Origin: Aureispira sp045105775
GTDB taxonomy: Bacteria; Bacteroidota; Bacteroidia; Chitinophagales; Saprospiraceae
DNA: 64,000 bases
Reading direction: 5' to 3'
NCBI GenBank assembly: GCA_045105775.1
Contig: JBGCDW010000083.1
Location: 9,537 to 73,536, forward strand
A program made the position numbers and the translations under genes. Position 1 is the stretch's first letter; the number at the start of each line of letters is the position of its first letter. The notes under the pieces are model-generated. The model was not told where the DNA came from. It saw only the letters and a list, made by a program, of their open reading frames with translations, and made no database searches. Positions 1 through 9,031 of this stretch are shown here, piece after piece.

Positions 1-1070
1 GACTTCAAATTTCTTATTATCAATACAATAGCAAGCAAAAATCACAAGCTACAGCAGTGTTTGTTGATGAATTGGTTCAACGTCAAGGCTTAGGACTAGA
101 GCTAGAAGAGCGCGAAGCGACAGAGGCTGCTCAATGGCAATTGTTGTTGTTAACAGAGCAACCCCAAAAACCACAGATCAGTTTACTAGATAGTGCTACG
201 CTTCATTACTTACTCGATGGTTTTAGATTGAGCATTTCCGCACTCAATAGTTATTTACAATGTCCACTTAGTTTTTATTATGAATATGTATTGCGTATTC
301 CTACGGTTTCGAGTCCAGAGGCGGCTTATGGCACAGCTATTCACAATGCACTGCACCGTTTGTTTATTGCTGCTATGAAAACAGAACCCATAGAATTGCC
401 CTCGGTTGAACATTTTTTGAGCTTATTTGAATATGAATTATCGAAGCAAAAGTATTTTTTGACTAAAAAAATATTTGACGAGCGGCTAGAATTGGGAAAT
501 AGACATTTACCTATTTATTATAAGGCTCGTAAACATAGTTGGGTACAACAATTGCGGCATTCGACCGTGTGGACGGAGCGTCCCTTTAGAAATGTAGAAA
601 TTGAGGGGGTTCCCATCACAGGTACCATTGATAAATTGGTCTTTCAGGCCATTGATGGGAGCCAGTCCTTGCATTTGATTGATTACAAAACAGGAAAACT
701 AAAAGAAAATCGTTTGCAAGGGCAAAGTAAGAGTCAAGAGTATGGGGGCAATTATTGGCGACAATTATTGTTTTATAAAATTCTAGTAGAACAAGCCAAT
801 GCTATGCCCTATGTTGTGAAGGCAGCTACTATTGATTATTTAACCCCTACAGAAGAAGGTGTTTTTCCAAGTCGTTCGTTGCAATTTGATACAGAGGAAG
901 TAGCAGCAGTAAAAGAGATGATTCAGTTGGTTTATGAAAAAATAATGCAGCATCAATTTTCAGAGGGGTGTGGAGAACGCTCTTGCAAATGGTGTAATTT
1001 TGCACAACGCAATAGTATTCCTGCCAGCTTTTCGAATCCAGCATTAGAACAGTTGGATGATGCCAATTAA
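1..1070 (+). CDS. C-terminal part of ATP-dependent helicase/nuclease, RecB-type PD-(D/E)XK domain (5' truncated)
   Basis: The reading frame is open from base 3 without a stop, so the GTG at 57 is probably internal and the gene starts outside the window. What remains is a RecB/AddB-like nuclease domain. A cysteine (LQCPLSFYY, about residue 69 counted from base 57) and a C-terminal CGERSCKWC cluster match the iron-sulfur 'staple' of AddB-type nucleases. GTIDK and IDYKTGK carry the acidic residues and lysine of the PD-(D/E)XK active site. In Bacteroidota such a domain usually ends a UvrD-like helicase that processes double-strand breaks; the helicase half is not visible here, so that part is inference. 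No clear terminator follows. Confidence 0.82.
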   Translation, partial: LQISYYQYNSKQKSQATAVFVDELVQRQGLGLELEEREATEAAQWQLLLLTEQPQKPQISLLDSATLHYLLDGFRLSISALNSYLQCPLSFYYEYVLRIPTVSSPEAAYGTAIHNALHRLFIAAMKTEPIELPSVEHFLSLFEYELSKQKYFLTKKIFDERLELGNRHLPIYYKARKHSWVQQLRHSTVWTERPFRNVEIEGVPITGTIDKLVFQAIDGSQSLHLIDYKTGKLKENRLQGQSKSQEYGGNYWRQLLFYKILVEQANAMPYVVKAATIDYLTPTEEGVFPSRSLQFDTEEVAAVKEMIQLVYEKIMQHQFSEGCGERSCKWCNFAQRNSIPASFSNPALEQLDDAN

Positions 1071-1552
1071 ACTCAAGTAGTCGCCCACCTTTGTATCTTG
1101 ATATTAGACATTCTCACAGATTTTTTTTTATATTAAATTTCAAATTCACGTACAATAGGTCTCAAAAACATACACAGACATACAAATACTAAAAAACAAA
1201 TCTCAGCTTCAACACAACTGACAATCAATTCTTTGCAAATATTTACAAGGGACTATTATTTTATTTACAAGAAGACATATGTCCATGATTCAAGAGTAAG
1301 AAAATGAGTTTATAGTTGTTTTTTTTACAAAAAATAAGTTTCTTTACGTTGGTTTATCTGTTATGTTAATAATAGTTACTCCACCCAATAGAATGCGTTT
1401 AATAAACGAAATTATCTAAAAATTATCAATAACATTTTTCATGCATTTAATGCAGTTTTATAATTTAACTAAAGCTAAATTATAAAATTTCACAACCAAC
1501 CTCAAACAGGTTGCCCTACTATACCGTCATTTTCCCTAAAATTATACTTATT
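1071..1552. other. AT-rich intergenic region, no gene seen
   Basis: About 480 bases between the nuclease gene and the TonB-type receptor. Very AT-rich with many A and T runs. I see no convincing open frame, tRNA or strong terminator. It should hold the receptor promoter, but no clean TTTG-N20-TAnnTTTG pair stands out. Confidence 0.5.
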
Positions 1553-3937
1553 GTGAAAATATTACTTTTACTTTCAATATTACTTCTGTTGCCTATTTTA
1601 TCACAGGCACAAGCTACACAAGTTATTTATGGTGAGGTTACCGATAACTTAACAGACAAGCCTATTAAGAATGTTGCCGTGGAACTACTTAACTATGTTC
1701 CTTTAAAGGTGGCTATTACCGATGAAAATGGGCAATTTGTCTTAGAAGATGTACCTATTGGAAAGCACCGCTTATTAGCCACACACGAGAATTATGATAT
1801 TGTGGTTATTCCTGATGTCTCTGTTACCTCAGGTAAGCAAGTGAATCTCAATATTAGTTTAGAGGAATTGGTGATTAATATTCGAGAGGTAGTAGTAGAA
1901 TCCTCTACCAAAAAAACAACCCGTGACCAACCCAATAACAGTATGGCACTCATTGGCATTCGCTCGTTTAATATCGAGGATGTTCGCCGTTATTCAGGTG
2001 CGAGAAACGATCCTTCGCGTTTGGCTGCTAACTTTGCAGGGGTTCATATTGGTAATGATATTGAGAATGGTATTATTGTTCGAGGCAATTCGCCTACTAC
2101 TGTATTGTGGCAATTAGAGGGCATGCCCATTCCATCACCCAATCACTATGCCCGAACAGGTCTTGCCAGTGGTTTGTGGCCTATGCTCAATACCAACCTA
2201 ATGAGTAATTCAGATTTCTTAAATGGTGCTTTTCCTGCCCAATATGGCAATGTTACAGGAGGAGTATTTGATGTAGGTCTGCGTTCGGGCAACCAGAATA
2301 TTTATGAGGGAATGGTTCAAGTTGGCTACACAGGAGCAGAGGTAGGTTTTGAAGGGCCAATTTCCAAAAAGAATGGTTCTTCCTTTGCCTTTGCTTATCG
2401 TTATAGTATTTATGATTTATTGCGTGTAATTGGGCTTGATCTTCTTTCAGACTTAACCCCTAATAACCAAGATGTTTCTTTTAAAATTAATTTTGGTAAA
2501 AATAAACTGGGACAATTTTCTGTTTTTGGTTTGGGTGGCCGTGGCGAATTTGATATCAAAAATGGAGATTTGGACTCCAATGATGTAGCCAACCAAGTAG
2601 CGAGAGATATTACGATAAGAAAACAATTGGGTATCTTGGGCGTAAAATACAAACGCTTTCTCACTCCTGAAAAGAAGTCTTACTGGCAGACTACACTTGG
2701 CGGATTTTACGACCAAGAAGTATATTTAGAAGACACCCTTCTGCTCAATGGAGAGCGTGATATTGTTCTCAACAACTCCACAGAAAATATTAATGCCACT
2801 CTTAGCTCTTTTGTCAATCTCAGTTTGAGTTATAACCACACCATTAGAGCGGGTATTGTCGAAACCTTCTACAATCTCAATTCTGTTTATGAGGACAAAC
2901 TTTTTGCTTTAGGAGATAGAAATTTTAGAGGCAATACTCTTTTATCTCAAGTGTATGTACAGTATCTAGCTCGTGTTGGCAAAAAGCTACGTATAAATGT
3001 TGGTGTAAATGCCCAACATTTACTGCTCAATAACACTTTTGGGGTTGGCCCCCGTTTTGCGGTAACTTGGCAACCTTACTCCTCCCATAAATTTAGTTTA
3101 GGCTATGGTTGGCACCATCAAATGCAGCCTTTGATTGTTTACTTTAATCAAGCAGAGGATCCAGATGGCAACTCATTTTTGGCCAACAAGGATTTAGGGT
3201 TTACCCAAGCCCACCATATCACTGCTTCTTATGATTGGGCGATGTTTGACAACTGGCGTCTAAAAGCCGAAGGGTATTATCAATTGTATACTAATGTTCC
3301 GATTACGACGTATTCTAGTGCCTTTAGTGGCATCAATATGGGTGAGGAGTTTGAATTGCTTACCTTAACAGATTTGGTCAATGAAGGATTGGGTCGCAAT
3401 GTTGGAGCAGAACTTACTATAGAAAAATTCTTCAGCAAAGATTATTATGGCTTATTGACAGCAAGTTATACCAATTCGCAATATCAAGGCAGTGATGGAA
3501 AATGGCGTTTAACCCCTTATAATCATAGCTATGTTGTTAACTTCTTGGCAGGAAAAATCTTTAAAATTGGCCCTAAGCGCGCCAACTCATTTACCATAGA
3601 TATCAACTTTGTATATGCTTCCCCCAATCGCTTTACACCTGTGGATTTGGCAGAATCTAGACTTAGAGGATATGGTGTTAGACAATGGGATCGCGCTTAC
3701 GAAGCCGTTGGTGGAGATTATTTAAGAGCAGATGTTAAATTTGGTTTTAACTTTAACAACAATAAAAAGAACATCTCACATCGCATATTCTTAGATTTGA
3801 TTAATGTGACAAACAAACGCAATATACTTATCCGCCAGTACAATGCAAGTACTCAAAATGTAGAAACCGCAGAACAACTTGGCTTTTTTCCTGATTTGAC
3901 GTACCGCCTTACCTTTGGTTTTAAACCCAAAAATTAA
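1553..3937 (+). CDS. TonB-dependent receptor-like outer membrane protein with carboxypeptidase-regulatory-like domain
   Basis: The frame opens at a TTG at 1511, but the GTG at 1553 directly precedes a textbook signal peptide (KILLLLSILLLLPILSQAQA), so I place the start there (about 794 residues). After cleavage comes a CarboxypepD_reg-like beta-sandwich (IYGEVTDNLTDKPIKNVAVE), then a plug-like region with the IIVRGNSPTTVLWQLEG segment, then a long region of alternating beta strands ending in a short aromatic-rich tail (LTYRLTFGFKPKN), as in outer-membrane barrels. Such proteins import ligands bound at the surface using TonB energy. The substrate cannot be told. It stands alone with no lipoprotein partner beside it, and a strong hairpin terminator follows at once. 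Confidence 0.82.
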   Translation: MKILLLLSILLLLPILSQAQATQVIYGEVTDNLTDKPIKNVAVELLNYVPLKVAITDENGQFVLEDVPIGKHRLLATHENYDIVVIPDVSVTSGKQVNLNISLEELVINIREVVVESSTKKTTRDQPNNSMALIGIRSFNIEDVRRYSGARNDPSRLAANFAGVHIGNDIENGIIVRGNSPTTVLWQLEGMPIPSPNHYARTGLASGLWPMLNTNLMSNSDFLNGAFPAQYGNVTGGVFDVGLRSGNQNIYEGMVQVGYTGAEVGFEGPISKKNGSSFAFAYRYSIYDLLRVIGLDLLSDLTPNNQDVSFKINFGKNKLGQFSVFGLGGRGEFDIKNGDLDSNDVANQVARDITIRKQLGILGVKYKRFLTPEKKSYWQTTLGGFYDQEVYLEDTLLLNGERDIVLNNSTENINATLSSFVNLSLSYNHTIRAGIVETFYNLNSVYEDKLFALGDRNFRGNTLLSQVYVQYLARVGKKLRINVGVNAQHLLLNNTFGVGPRFAVTWQPYSSHKFSLGYGWHHQMQPLIVYFNQAEDPDGNSFLANKDLGFTQAHHITASYDWAMFDNWRLKAEGYYQLYTNVPITTYSSAFSGINMGEEFELLTLTDLVNEGLGRNVGAELTIEKFFSKDYYGLLTASYTNSQYQGSDGKWRLTPYNHSYVVNFLAGKIFKIGPKRANSFTIDINFVYASPNRFTPVDLAESRLRGYGVRQWDRAYEAVGGDYLRADVKFGFNFNNNKKNISHRIFLDLINVTNKRNILIRQYNASTQNVETAEQLGFFPDLTYRLTFGFKPKN

Positions 3938-3960
3938 ACAGGTCTGACTTATTAGACAAC

Positions 3961-4002
3961 AAAAAAGCCCTACTGACTAGAATCGCTCAGTAGGGCTTTT
4001 TT
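3961..4002 (+). terminator. Bidirectional intrinsic terminator
   Basis: Perfect 10-bp stem (GCCCTACTGA 3967-3976 with TCAGTAGGGC 3987-3996), 10-base loop, T6 on the right and A6 on the left. It can stop both the receptor gene on the plus strand and the convergent gene on the minus strand. Confidence 0.92.
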
Positions 4003-4029
4003 ATATTCAAAAACAGGTATAGTTCTGTA

Positions 4030-5310
4030 CTATGAACTCACAGAAGCTTTATCCACTTTGAAAGGTTGGCGGGGCTGCCACTCCTCTTTGGGGTTTAAAT
4101 TGTCAAAAACTACTTGTATAAATTTACTTGAAATAGTATTTCTATGCTTAAAGAAGCAAAGCAAATCTTGAGATACAGCTCCAACCGAGCTTTTGATTTC
4201 TAGTGCTGTACGCGCAAAATCAATGCGCTCCGATTTAGATTCAATCCCTAAATTCACCAAATCATACAAGATATTGAGATACACTTGGTGTTCGCGATTA
4301 TAACTGGCATCTACCCCTAGAAAGTGAGCATCCATTTCACTGCCATTAAAAATAGCGGTATAAAAAGCTACTAATTCATCTTCAATATAATAAGCCGTTA
4401 GGCGGTAATGGTCGCCGAGATGTTCTTTGAGCATCGTAAAATACTGTGGATGCAGCAAAAAAGCATTAAACCCTGCATTGTCTGCAATAGACTTGTAAAG
4501 CGTATAAATTCGTTCTTCATTTGCCTTAATTTCCTCCAAAGACAAAATTTTCTTAACAATGGCCTTTCCTTTTTTGCGTGCTCGCTTGGCACGGACCCGA
4601 TACTTGGAACTCATATCGCCCAAATAATCCTCAAAAGTAGCCCAATGAGGACGAAGATCCATAGACATACTGGGTTGCATCAAGAAAGGGTGATACGTAT
4701 GTTTTTGTAATTGTGGCTTGAGCGTAGTGCAGTTTTCTACAGAGTAATCCTTAATTAGGTGTACACTAATTTTAGTACCTTCCTTATCCAATTGATGTTG
4801 GATGAATTCTAGACTATTCCTTAGAATAACAGCACGTTCTTGTTCATCAATTGAAGGATGAAAATAGGAACCATATTCGCCTGTCAAGAGCAAATTACCA
4901 GAAATCAACAGATTGAACTCTGCTCGTTTGAGAAACCAACGCTTAATGGCATTACTAAAAGCCTTAATAATGCAGTTTTGCTTATTCGTTTCCGCTTCTT
5001 CTTCTTTCGTTTGTTGCAAACTTTCTTCTACATTCAAATGAAAAATTTGCTGATACAATACAGCTATTGCTTCCTGTCCTTTATAAACAACAGCATACTT
5101 AAAGCTCATTTCGGCTGGTGGAAACTGCTCCAAGGCATTGAGATACGCATACTGTAAAAACAAATTATCTTTGGGTGCTGCAGCGTCCCAGCTTTCTGCC
5201 AGTTCTGTAATACTCTTAGAAAATTTGATATGGTACGTTGTATTAGTCAGTGGAACTGCTGTAGTTGAATTAATAGAAAGTGCTTGTTTGGAAGTTTTTG
5301 GAGAAAACAT
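4030..5310 (-). CDS. GNAT/FemAB-like acyltransferase family protein
   Basis: 426 residues with no signal peptide. Residues about 215-400 resemble the GNAT-like fold of FemAB-type and 'peptidoglycan biosynthesis' acyltransferases: a basic region (KYRVRAKRARKKGKA), then a stretch with DELVAFYTAIFNG and MDAHFLGVDASYNREHQVYLNILYD, the kind of beta-strand/helix pattern that binds an acyl donor. The N-terminal half is likely a second, degenerate GNAT-like lobe. Role is unclear: such proteins transfer amino acids or acyl groups to envelope precursors or small molecules. It is a monocistronic unit facing the receptor across a shared terminator and divergent from the sigma factor gene. Family-level call only. 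Confidence 0.6.
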   Translation of the reverse strand: MFSPKTSKQALSINSTTAVPLTNTTYHIKFSKSITELAESWDAAAPKDNLFLQYAYLNALEQFPPAEMSFKYAVVYKGQEAIAVLYQQIFHLNVEESLQQTKEEEAETNKQNCIIKAFSNAIKRWFLKRAEFNLLISGNLLLTGEYGSYFHPSIDEQERAVILRNSLEFIQHQLDKEGTKISVHLIKDYSVENCTTLKPQLQKHTYHPFLMQPSMSMDLRPHWATFEDYLGDMSSKYRVRAKRARKKGKAIVKKILSLEEIKANEERIYTLYKSIADNAGFNAFLLHPQYFTMLKEHLGDHYRLTAYYIEDELVAFYTAIFNGSEMDAHFLGVDASYNREHQVYLNILYDLVNLGIESKSERIDFARTALEIKSSVGAVSQDLLCFFKHRNTISSKFIQVVFDNLNPKEEWQPRQPFKVDKASVSS

Positions 5311-5571
5311 AGAGAGAAAACTTGGAGCAGTGAATAGTAATATTAAATATCTAATACCTTCTTACATAAGGCTACATAGTAAACAGTTGCTAACTAAAAA
5401 AAGGTTGTGTATATCCGTGCTTAATTATTGATTGAATGTTTTTTCTCACTTTTGCACGATTACAATTAAACCTTTTACAGTATCTGTAGTCTATGAATTA
5501 ACAATCGCCTTTTTATAGTAAAATCGTTAAAGTCATTCTTTAACAATTTTGGTACTAAAATAGTAAGTCTC

Positions 5572-6147
5572 TTGCCAAAACATAAAGAATACAACAAAGA
5601 TACAGAAAAAAAAATCCTTTCACAGTTAAGAAAACCTCAAAGCTTTGAACAAGGGTTTAGTGCCTTGGTACAAACGTATCAAGAACGCCTGTATTGGCAT
5701 ATTCGCTCTATTGTAAGCGAGCACCATGAGACAGACGAAGTATTACAAAATACATTTATCAAAATATACAAAGGCTTTAAAAATTTTAGGGGAGATGCTG
5801 CACTCTATACTTGGATGCACCGAATTGCAACCAACGAAAGCTTGACGCATCTAAAGAAAAAACAACGTCAAAAAACGGTAGCGTTAGACGAGAGTCCTTC
5901 TGGTGCCTTGGCCAATAAGGGCAGTGCAGATAGTTTGGATGGCGATCAGATTACTCGTTTGTTGCAACGTGCACTGGATAGATTGCCCCAAAAACAACAG
6001 CAAGTTTTTCTGTGGCGTTATTATGAAAATTTAAGTTATCAAGAAATATCCAACCGTTCGGGTACTTCTGTGGGTGGGCTCAAAGCTTCTTATCATCATG
6101 CTGTAAAAAAAATAGAGGCATTTGTTCTACAATATATTGACCAGTAA
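5572..6147 (+). CDS. RNA polymerase sigma factor, ECF type
   Basis: 191 residues. Region 2 lies about residues 30-95 (FSALVQTYQERLYWHIR, then DEVLQNTFIKIYKGFKNF and the aromatic LYTWMHRIATN motif). Region 4 lies about 130-185 with a helix-turn-helix (LPQKQQQVFLWRYYENLSYQEIS). The only in-frame start I find is a TTG at 5572. The stop is followed two bases later by the start of a single-span membrane protein, the usual layout of an ECF sigma factor with its anti-sigma factor. Target genes are unknown; the Spy-like gene downstream suggests an envelope-stress or folding circuit, which is inference. Confidence 0.9.
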   Translation: MPKHKEYNKDTEKKILSQLRKPQSFEQGFSALVQTYQERLYWHIRSIVSEHHETDEVLQNTFIKIYKGFKNFRGDAALYTWMHRIATNESLTHLKKKQRQKTVALDESPSGALANKGSADSLDGDQITRLLQRALDRLPQKQQQVFLWRYYENLSYQEISNRSGTSVGGLKASYHHAVKKIEAFVLQYIDQ

Positions 6148-6149
6148 CT

Positions 6150-6746
6150 ATGAGAGAAAAAGATAATCAAGAAGAATTTAAAAACTTAGCTCCTAAATTG
6201 AAGCATTTATTAGATCAAGAACAACAACAAGCTTCTTTGCCTAAAAATTATTTCCAGAATTTTGAAGCTAGACTACAGCAACGTATTGCTACAGAGCAAT
6301 GCTTGGAACCTACGGCTATTGCTCCCTCTAAGCGTACATGGAACCATTGGTTGCAATGGCTCTGGAAGCCTTTTGTAGCGTTGGGAGTCCCTGCCTTATT
6401 GGTGTTTTTTTGGTTAAGACCTTTTGAACCAAACCTACCTGTACAAACTGATTTCTTGGCACTATCTACACAGGAAATTGACCAGTATATCGCACAAAAT
6501 TTAGATGAGTTTAGCTTGGGGGATTTAACAACAATGGCAGAACCAGAAGTACTAGACAACTGGCAAGAGGGTATTTTGGAAGAGGCTACCCCAGAGCCAA
6601 AATCTATAATAGTTCCTGCACCAAAACCTCCTCATCAAACCAAACAAGAGAGTAGCCTAGATAAAGCTTTGGAAGCTACACAAAGTGAAGATTTACTAGA
6701 CGAGTTAAACACTGAAGATTTAAATTTTGAGGAAGACTGGTTCTAA
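6150..6746 (+). CDS. Probable anti-sigma factor, single-span membrane protein
   Basis: 198 residues starting 2 bases after the sigma factor stop, so translationally linked. Residues 1-70 are charged and presumably cytoplasmic. One hydrophobic segment (about 73-92, WKPFVALGVPALLVFFWLRPF) spans the membrane. The remainder is acidic and proline-rich, ending in EDLNFEEDWF. I do not recognise a zinc-binding anti-sigma motif. The anti-sigma role rests on gene position and topology rather than on sequence. Confidence 0.6.
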   Translation: MREKDNQEEFKNLAPKLKHLLDQEQQQASLPKNYFQNFEARLQQRIATEQCLEPTAIAPSKRTWNHWLQWLWKPFVALGVPALLVFFWLRPFEPNLPVQTDFLALSTQEIDQYIAQNLDEFSLGDLTTMAEPEVLDNWQEGILEEATPEPKSIIVPAPKPPHQTKQESSLDKALEATQSEDLLDELNTEDLNFEEDWF

Positions 6747-6759
6747 AAATAAATTGAAT

Positions 6760-6799
6760 AAGGACAGTTACACCCATTATTTTTAATCGTACTGTCCTT
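6760..6799 (+). promoter_or_regulatory. Hairpin between anti-sigma gene and Spy-like gene
   Basis: Perfect 9-bp inverted repeat (AAGGACAGT / ACTGTCCTT) with a 22-base loop and no T-run after it. It could be a weak transcription-attenuating or mRNA-processing site in the operon; the role is not established. Confidence 0.35.
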
Positions 6800-6837
6800 C
6801 TAAAAATAAGATATTCGCACAAAAAATACCATTGTAT

Positions 6838-7281
6838 ATGACCTTAAGAATGATCGTATTTAGTCTGCTCTTTGTTAGCTTTAGCTTTTCGAGCATGGCA
6901 CAACGAGGTGCCGCCAAACGAGAGCGTATTCAAGCCTTGAAAGTGGCTTTTATTACAGAAGAATTGCAACTTACTAGTGAGCAAGCAAAAGATTTTTGGC
7001 CTGTTTATAATCAACTGGAAAGTGAACTAAGAGCACTGCGTCGTCAGGCCAATAAGCATCCTGATTTTAGTACTGCCTCCGATCAAGAAATAGAGACTTG
7101 GTTGATCAAAAAACTAGATTTAGAAGCACAGCAAGTAGCACTCAAAAAAAGCTATATGGAACGCTTTAAACAAGTGATTAGTTGGAAACAGATCGCTACC
7201 TTATTGCATGTAGAGAAGCGTTTTAAGAAAGCATTGTTGGAGCGAATTCAAGAAAGACGTGGAGCAGGTAGAGAGCGTTAG
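6838..7281 (+). CDS. Spy/CpxP-like small periplasmic protein
   Basis: 147 residues from the ATG at 6838; the TTG two codons upstream is less likely. A signal peptide ends at SMAQ. The mature protein is almost all helix and strongly charged, with ELQLTSEQAKDFWPVYNQLE, the LTxxQ-type helix of Spy/CpxP-like proteins and of the small proteins that often follow ECF sigma/anti-sigma pairs in Bacteroidota. It ends in a very basic tail (ERIQERRGAGRER). Probably a periplasmic chaperone or sensor for the sigma system just upstream; this comes from neighbourhood and helix motif. Confidence 0.6.
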   Translation: MTLRMIVFSLLFVSFSFSSMAQRGAAKRERIQALKVAFITEELQLTSEQAKDFWPVYNQLESELRALRRQANKHPDFSTASDQEIETWLIKKLDLEAQQVALKKSYMERFKQVISWKQIATLLHVEKRFKKALLERIQERRGAGRER

Positions 7282-7300
7282 TATGCAGGGGGATTGATTC

Positions 7301-7345
7301 AAAAAAAAGTGTACACACTGACTTTTAAGATCAATGTGTACACTT
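7301..7345 (-). terminator. Intrinsic terminator of the first S74/T9SS gene
   Basis: 11-bp perfect stem (AAGTGTACACA 7307-7317 / TGTGTACACTT 7335-7345), next to an A8 run that reads as T8 on the minus strand. It may also partly stop the Spy-like gene from the other side. Confidence 0.8.
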
Positions 7346-7374
7346 GTATACTAAATAAGGTTATGTTCCTTTCA

Positions 7375-8487
7375 TTAATCTACAATCATTTTCTTACGCG
7401 CTAATGCACGGCCATCTACTACTACAGCATAAATATAGGCTCCTGTTGTTAGTTGACTGGTATTGATTTTTACAGTCCCTTGTCCAGTTGGAATTTCCTG
7501 ACTGCTCAATTCTTGTCCATTCAAGTCAAATACAACTAATTGTGCATTCTTCATCTCTTCTGGAATAGTGTAATCGATCGTAGTGCTTCCACTAGAAGGA
7601 TTGGGGCGATTCTGGCTCAATTGGATATTGCTAGGGTTCATCAAAGTACTAGCAGAACTATTATTAGGTGCTTTGTCTTTTAGAATCAAGGCTTCTAAAC
7701 GTGCCAAACGCGCTTCTAAATCAGTGATAATATCTTGCTGGGTATTAATTGCTTCTGCCAAAACAGGAATAATGGCATCATATTCCATTACTTGGTAGTC
7801 AGCAGGATTTCCGTGAATATCAGTGCTTTTACGAACGACAGTAGGCATTACTTCTTCTACTTCTTGTGTAATAAATCCATAGCGTTGACCTTTTGGTAAA
7901 TTCAATTCTGGACGCTCTGCTCTACGATACTCATAAGTATACCCTTTTAATTGGCTTACAATTTCTAGAGCATTCTCAATAGGCTTAATATTTTGTTTGA
8001 GCGTACGGTCAGAAGTTGTCCAGTTTCCACCACTAGCTGTTGCCGATCCATAAATATTGAATACATTGTTATTGGTTGCACTTTGCTTGAAATTAGCTAT
8101 TAAATTTCCACAACCAAAGTTAAAGGTAACAGGCAATGAATTTTCTTCTACAATGAATAAGCCCTTATTAGTACTTGTTGAAATAATTGGAACAATAGCA
8201 GTGTCACCAGGATTAGGTCCAAAACTATATCTCTGAACACCTATGTTAACAGCGGCATCTAGAGCCAATTGAGAACGAAATCCATAGATGTCACAACCTG
8301 TAATGGTTGGTCCTGGTGTAGCTCCCGATTCTCCGATTGAGGCAAATTTGCTAAATGGGCTAAAAGTTGTTCCAAATGGATGAATCGAAGAAGCATTCAA
8401 AGGACTTGTTTGAATTTGTGCATAAAGTGTGCTGAAAGAAAAAATAACAACAATAGTGAATAAAGTTTTAAGAAAGGTAATTTTCAT
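7375..8487 (-). CDS. Secreted protein with peptidase S74-like chaperone domain and T9SS sorting domain (paralogue A)
   Basis: 370 residues. Signal peptide (TLFTIVVIFSFSTLYAQ), then a divergent beta-rich N-domain, then from about residue 155 an intramolecular-chaperone (S74-type) domain with TSDRTLKQNIKPIENALEI and GYTYEYR, and RYGFITQEVEEVMPTVV. A short coiled coil follows (DLEARLARLEALIL), then a type A T9SS sorting domain of about 85 residues (LSQNRPNPSSGSTTIDY ... RKKMIVD). S74 domains usually trimerise fibres and may self-cleave. Presumably exported through T9SS and anchored at the cell surface. The last ~105 codons are nearly identical to those of the paralogue at 9032-10177. Confidence 0.85.
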   Translation of the reverse strand: MKITFLKTLFTIVVIFSFSTLYAQIQTSPLNASSIHPFGTTFSPFSKFASIGESGATPGPTITGCDIYGFRSQLALDAAVNIGVQRYSFGPNPGDTAIVPIISTSTNKGLFIVEENSLPVTFNFGCGNLIANFKQSATNNNVFNIYGSATASGGNWTTSDRTLKQNIKPIENALEIVSQLKGYTYEYRRAERPELNLPKGQRYGFITQEVEEVMPTVVRKSTDIHGNPADYQVMEYDAIIPVLAEAINTQQDIITDLEARLARLEALILKDKAPNNSSASTLMNPSNIQLSQNRPNPSSGSTTIDYTIPEEMKNAQLVVFDLNGQELSSQEIPTGQGTVKINTSQLTTGAYIYAVVVDGRALARKKMIVD

Positions 8488-9031
8488 AAAAATGAGTTTT
8501 TAATTAAAAATAGATTTAAGTTTAAAACAAATAGAATAATTCAATTATAGATTTGTAAATCTAAAAAATGGGTGTTCTATAAAAGCCATTTAACTTTTAT
8601 ATGTTACAGAAAATTGAATATATTTTGCTTGAAATATAGGGGTATGAATGAGTCTAATTTTGGGTTTATGTTTGATAAAGAAATAGGGATTTTCAAAATC
8701 AACAGGAGCATTTAAGCTTTCATAATACTAGTTAAACGTACTTCAACAGAAAAGGTTTTTGATTAGTTGATTTTTTTCAAAAAATATATTAAGCCCTGAA
8801 AAACAAAATTTTAAATAAAAAAATAATTTTGAAAATATTATTATTATATCCACTATAATGATTTAAGAATAGAAAAATAGAATACAATAAAGTAAAGCAA
8901 CTACTGCTCTAATGTTTTAGATGCTTTTTCTCCAAAAAAAATAGTACTAGTATCTCTGACCATCAAATAGATAGAGCATTCTGAATACTATTCTTAAAAA
9001 TTCATTACAAGTATGTAAAATTAAAATAAAA
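8488..9031. other. Intergenic region between the two S74/T9SS paralogues
   Basis: About 540 AT-rich bases with no gene. The part around 8620-8690 resembles 10305-10375 upstream of the second paralogue (both have a TATATTTTGCT.GAA core, then ..GAGTC.. and TTGGGTTT), so the ancient duplication probably included the promoter region. Confidence 0.45.
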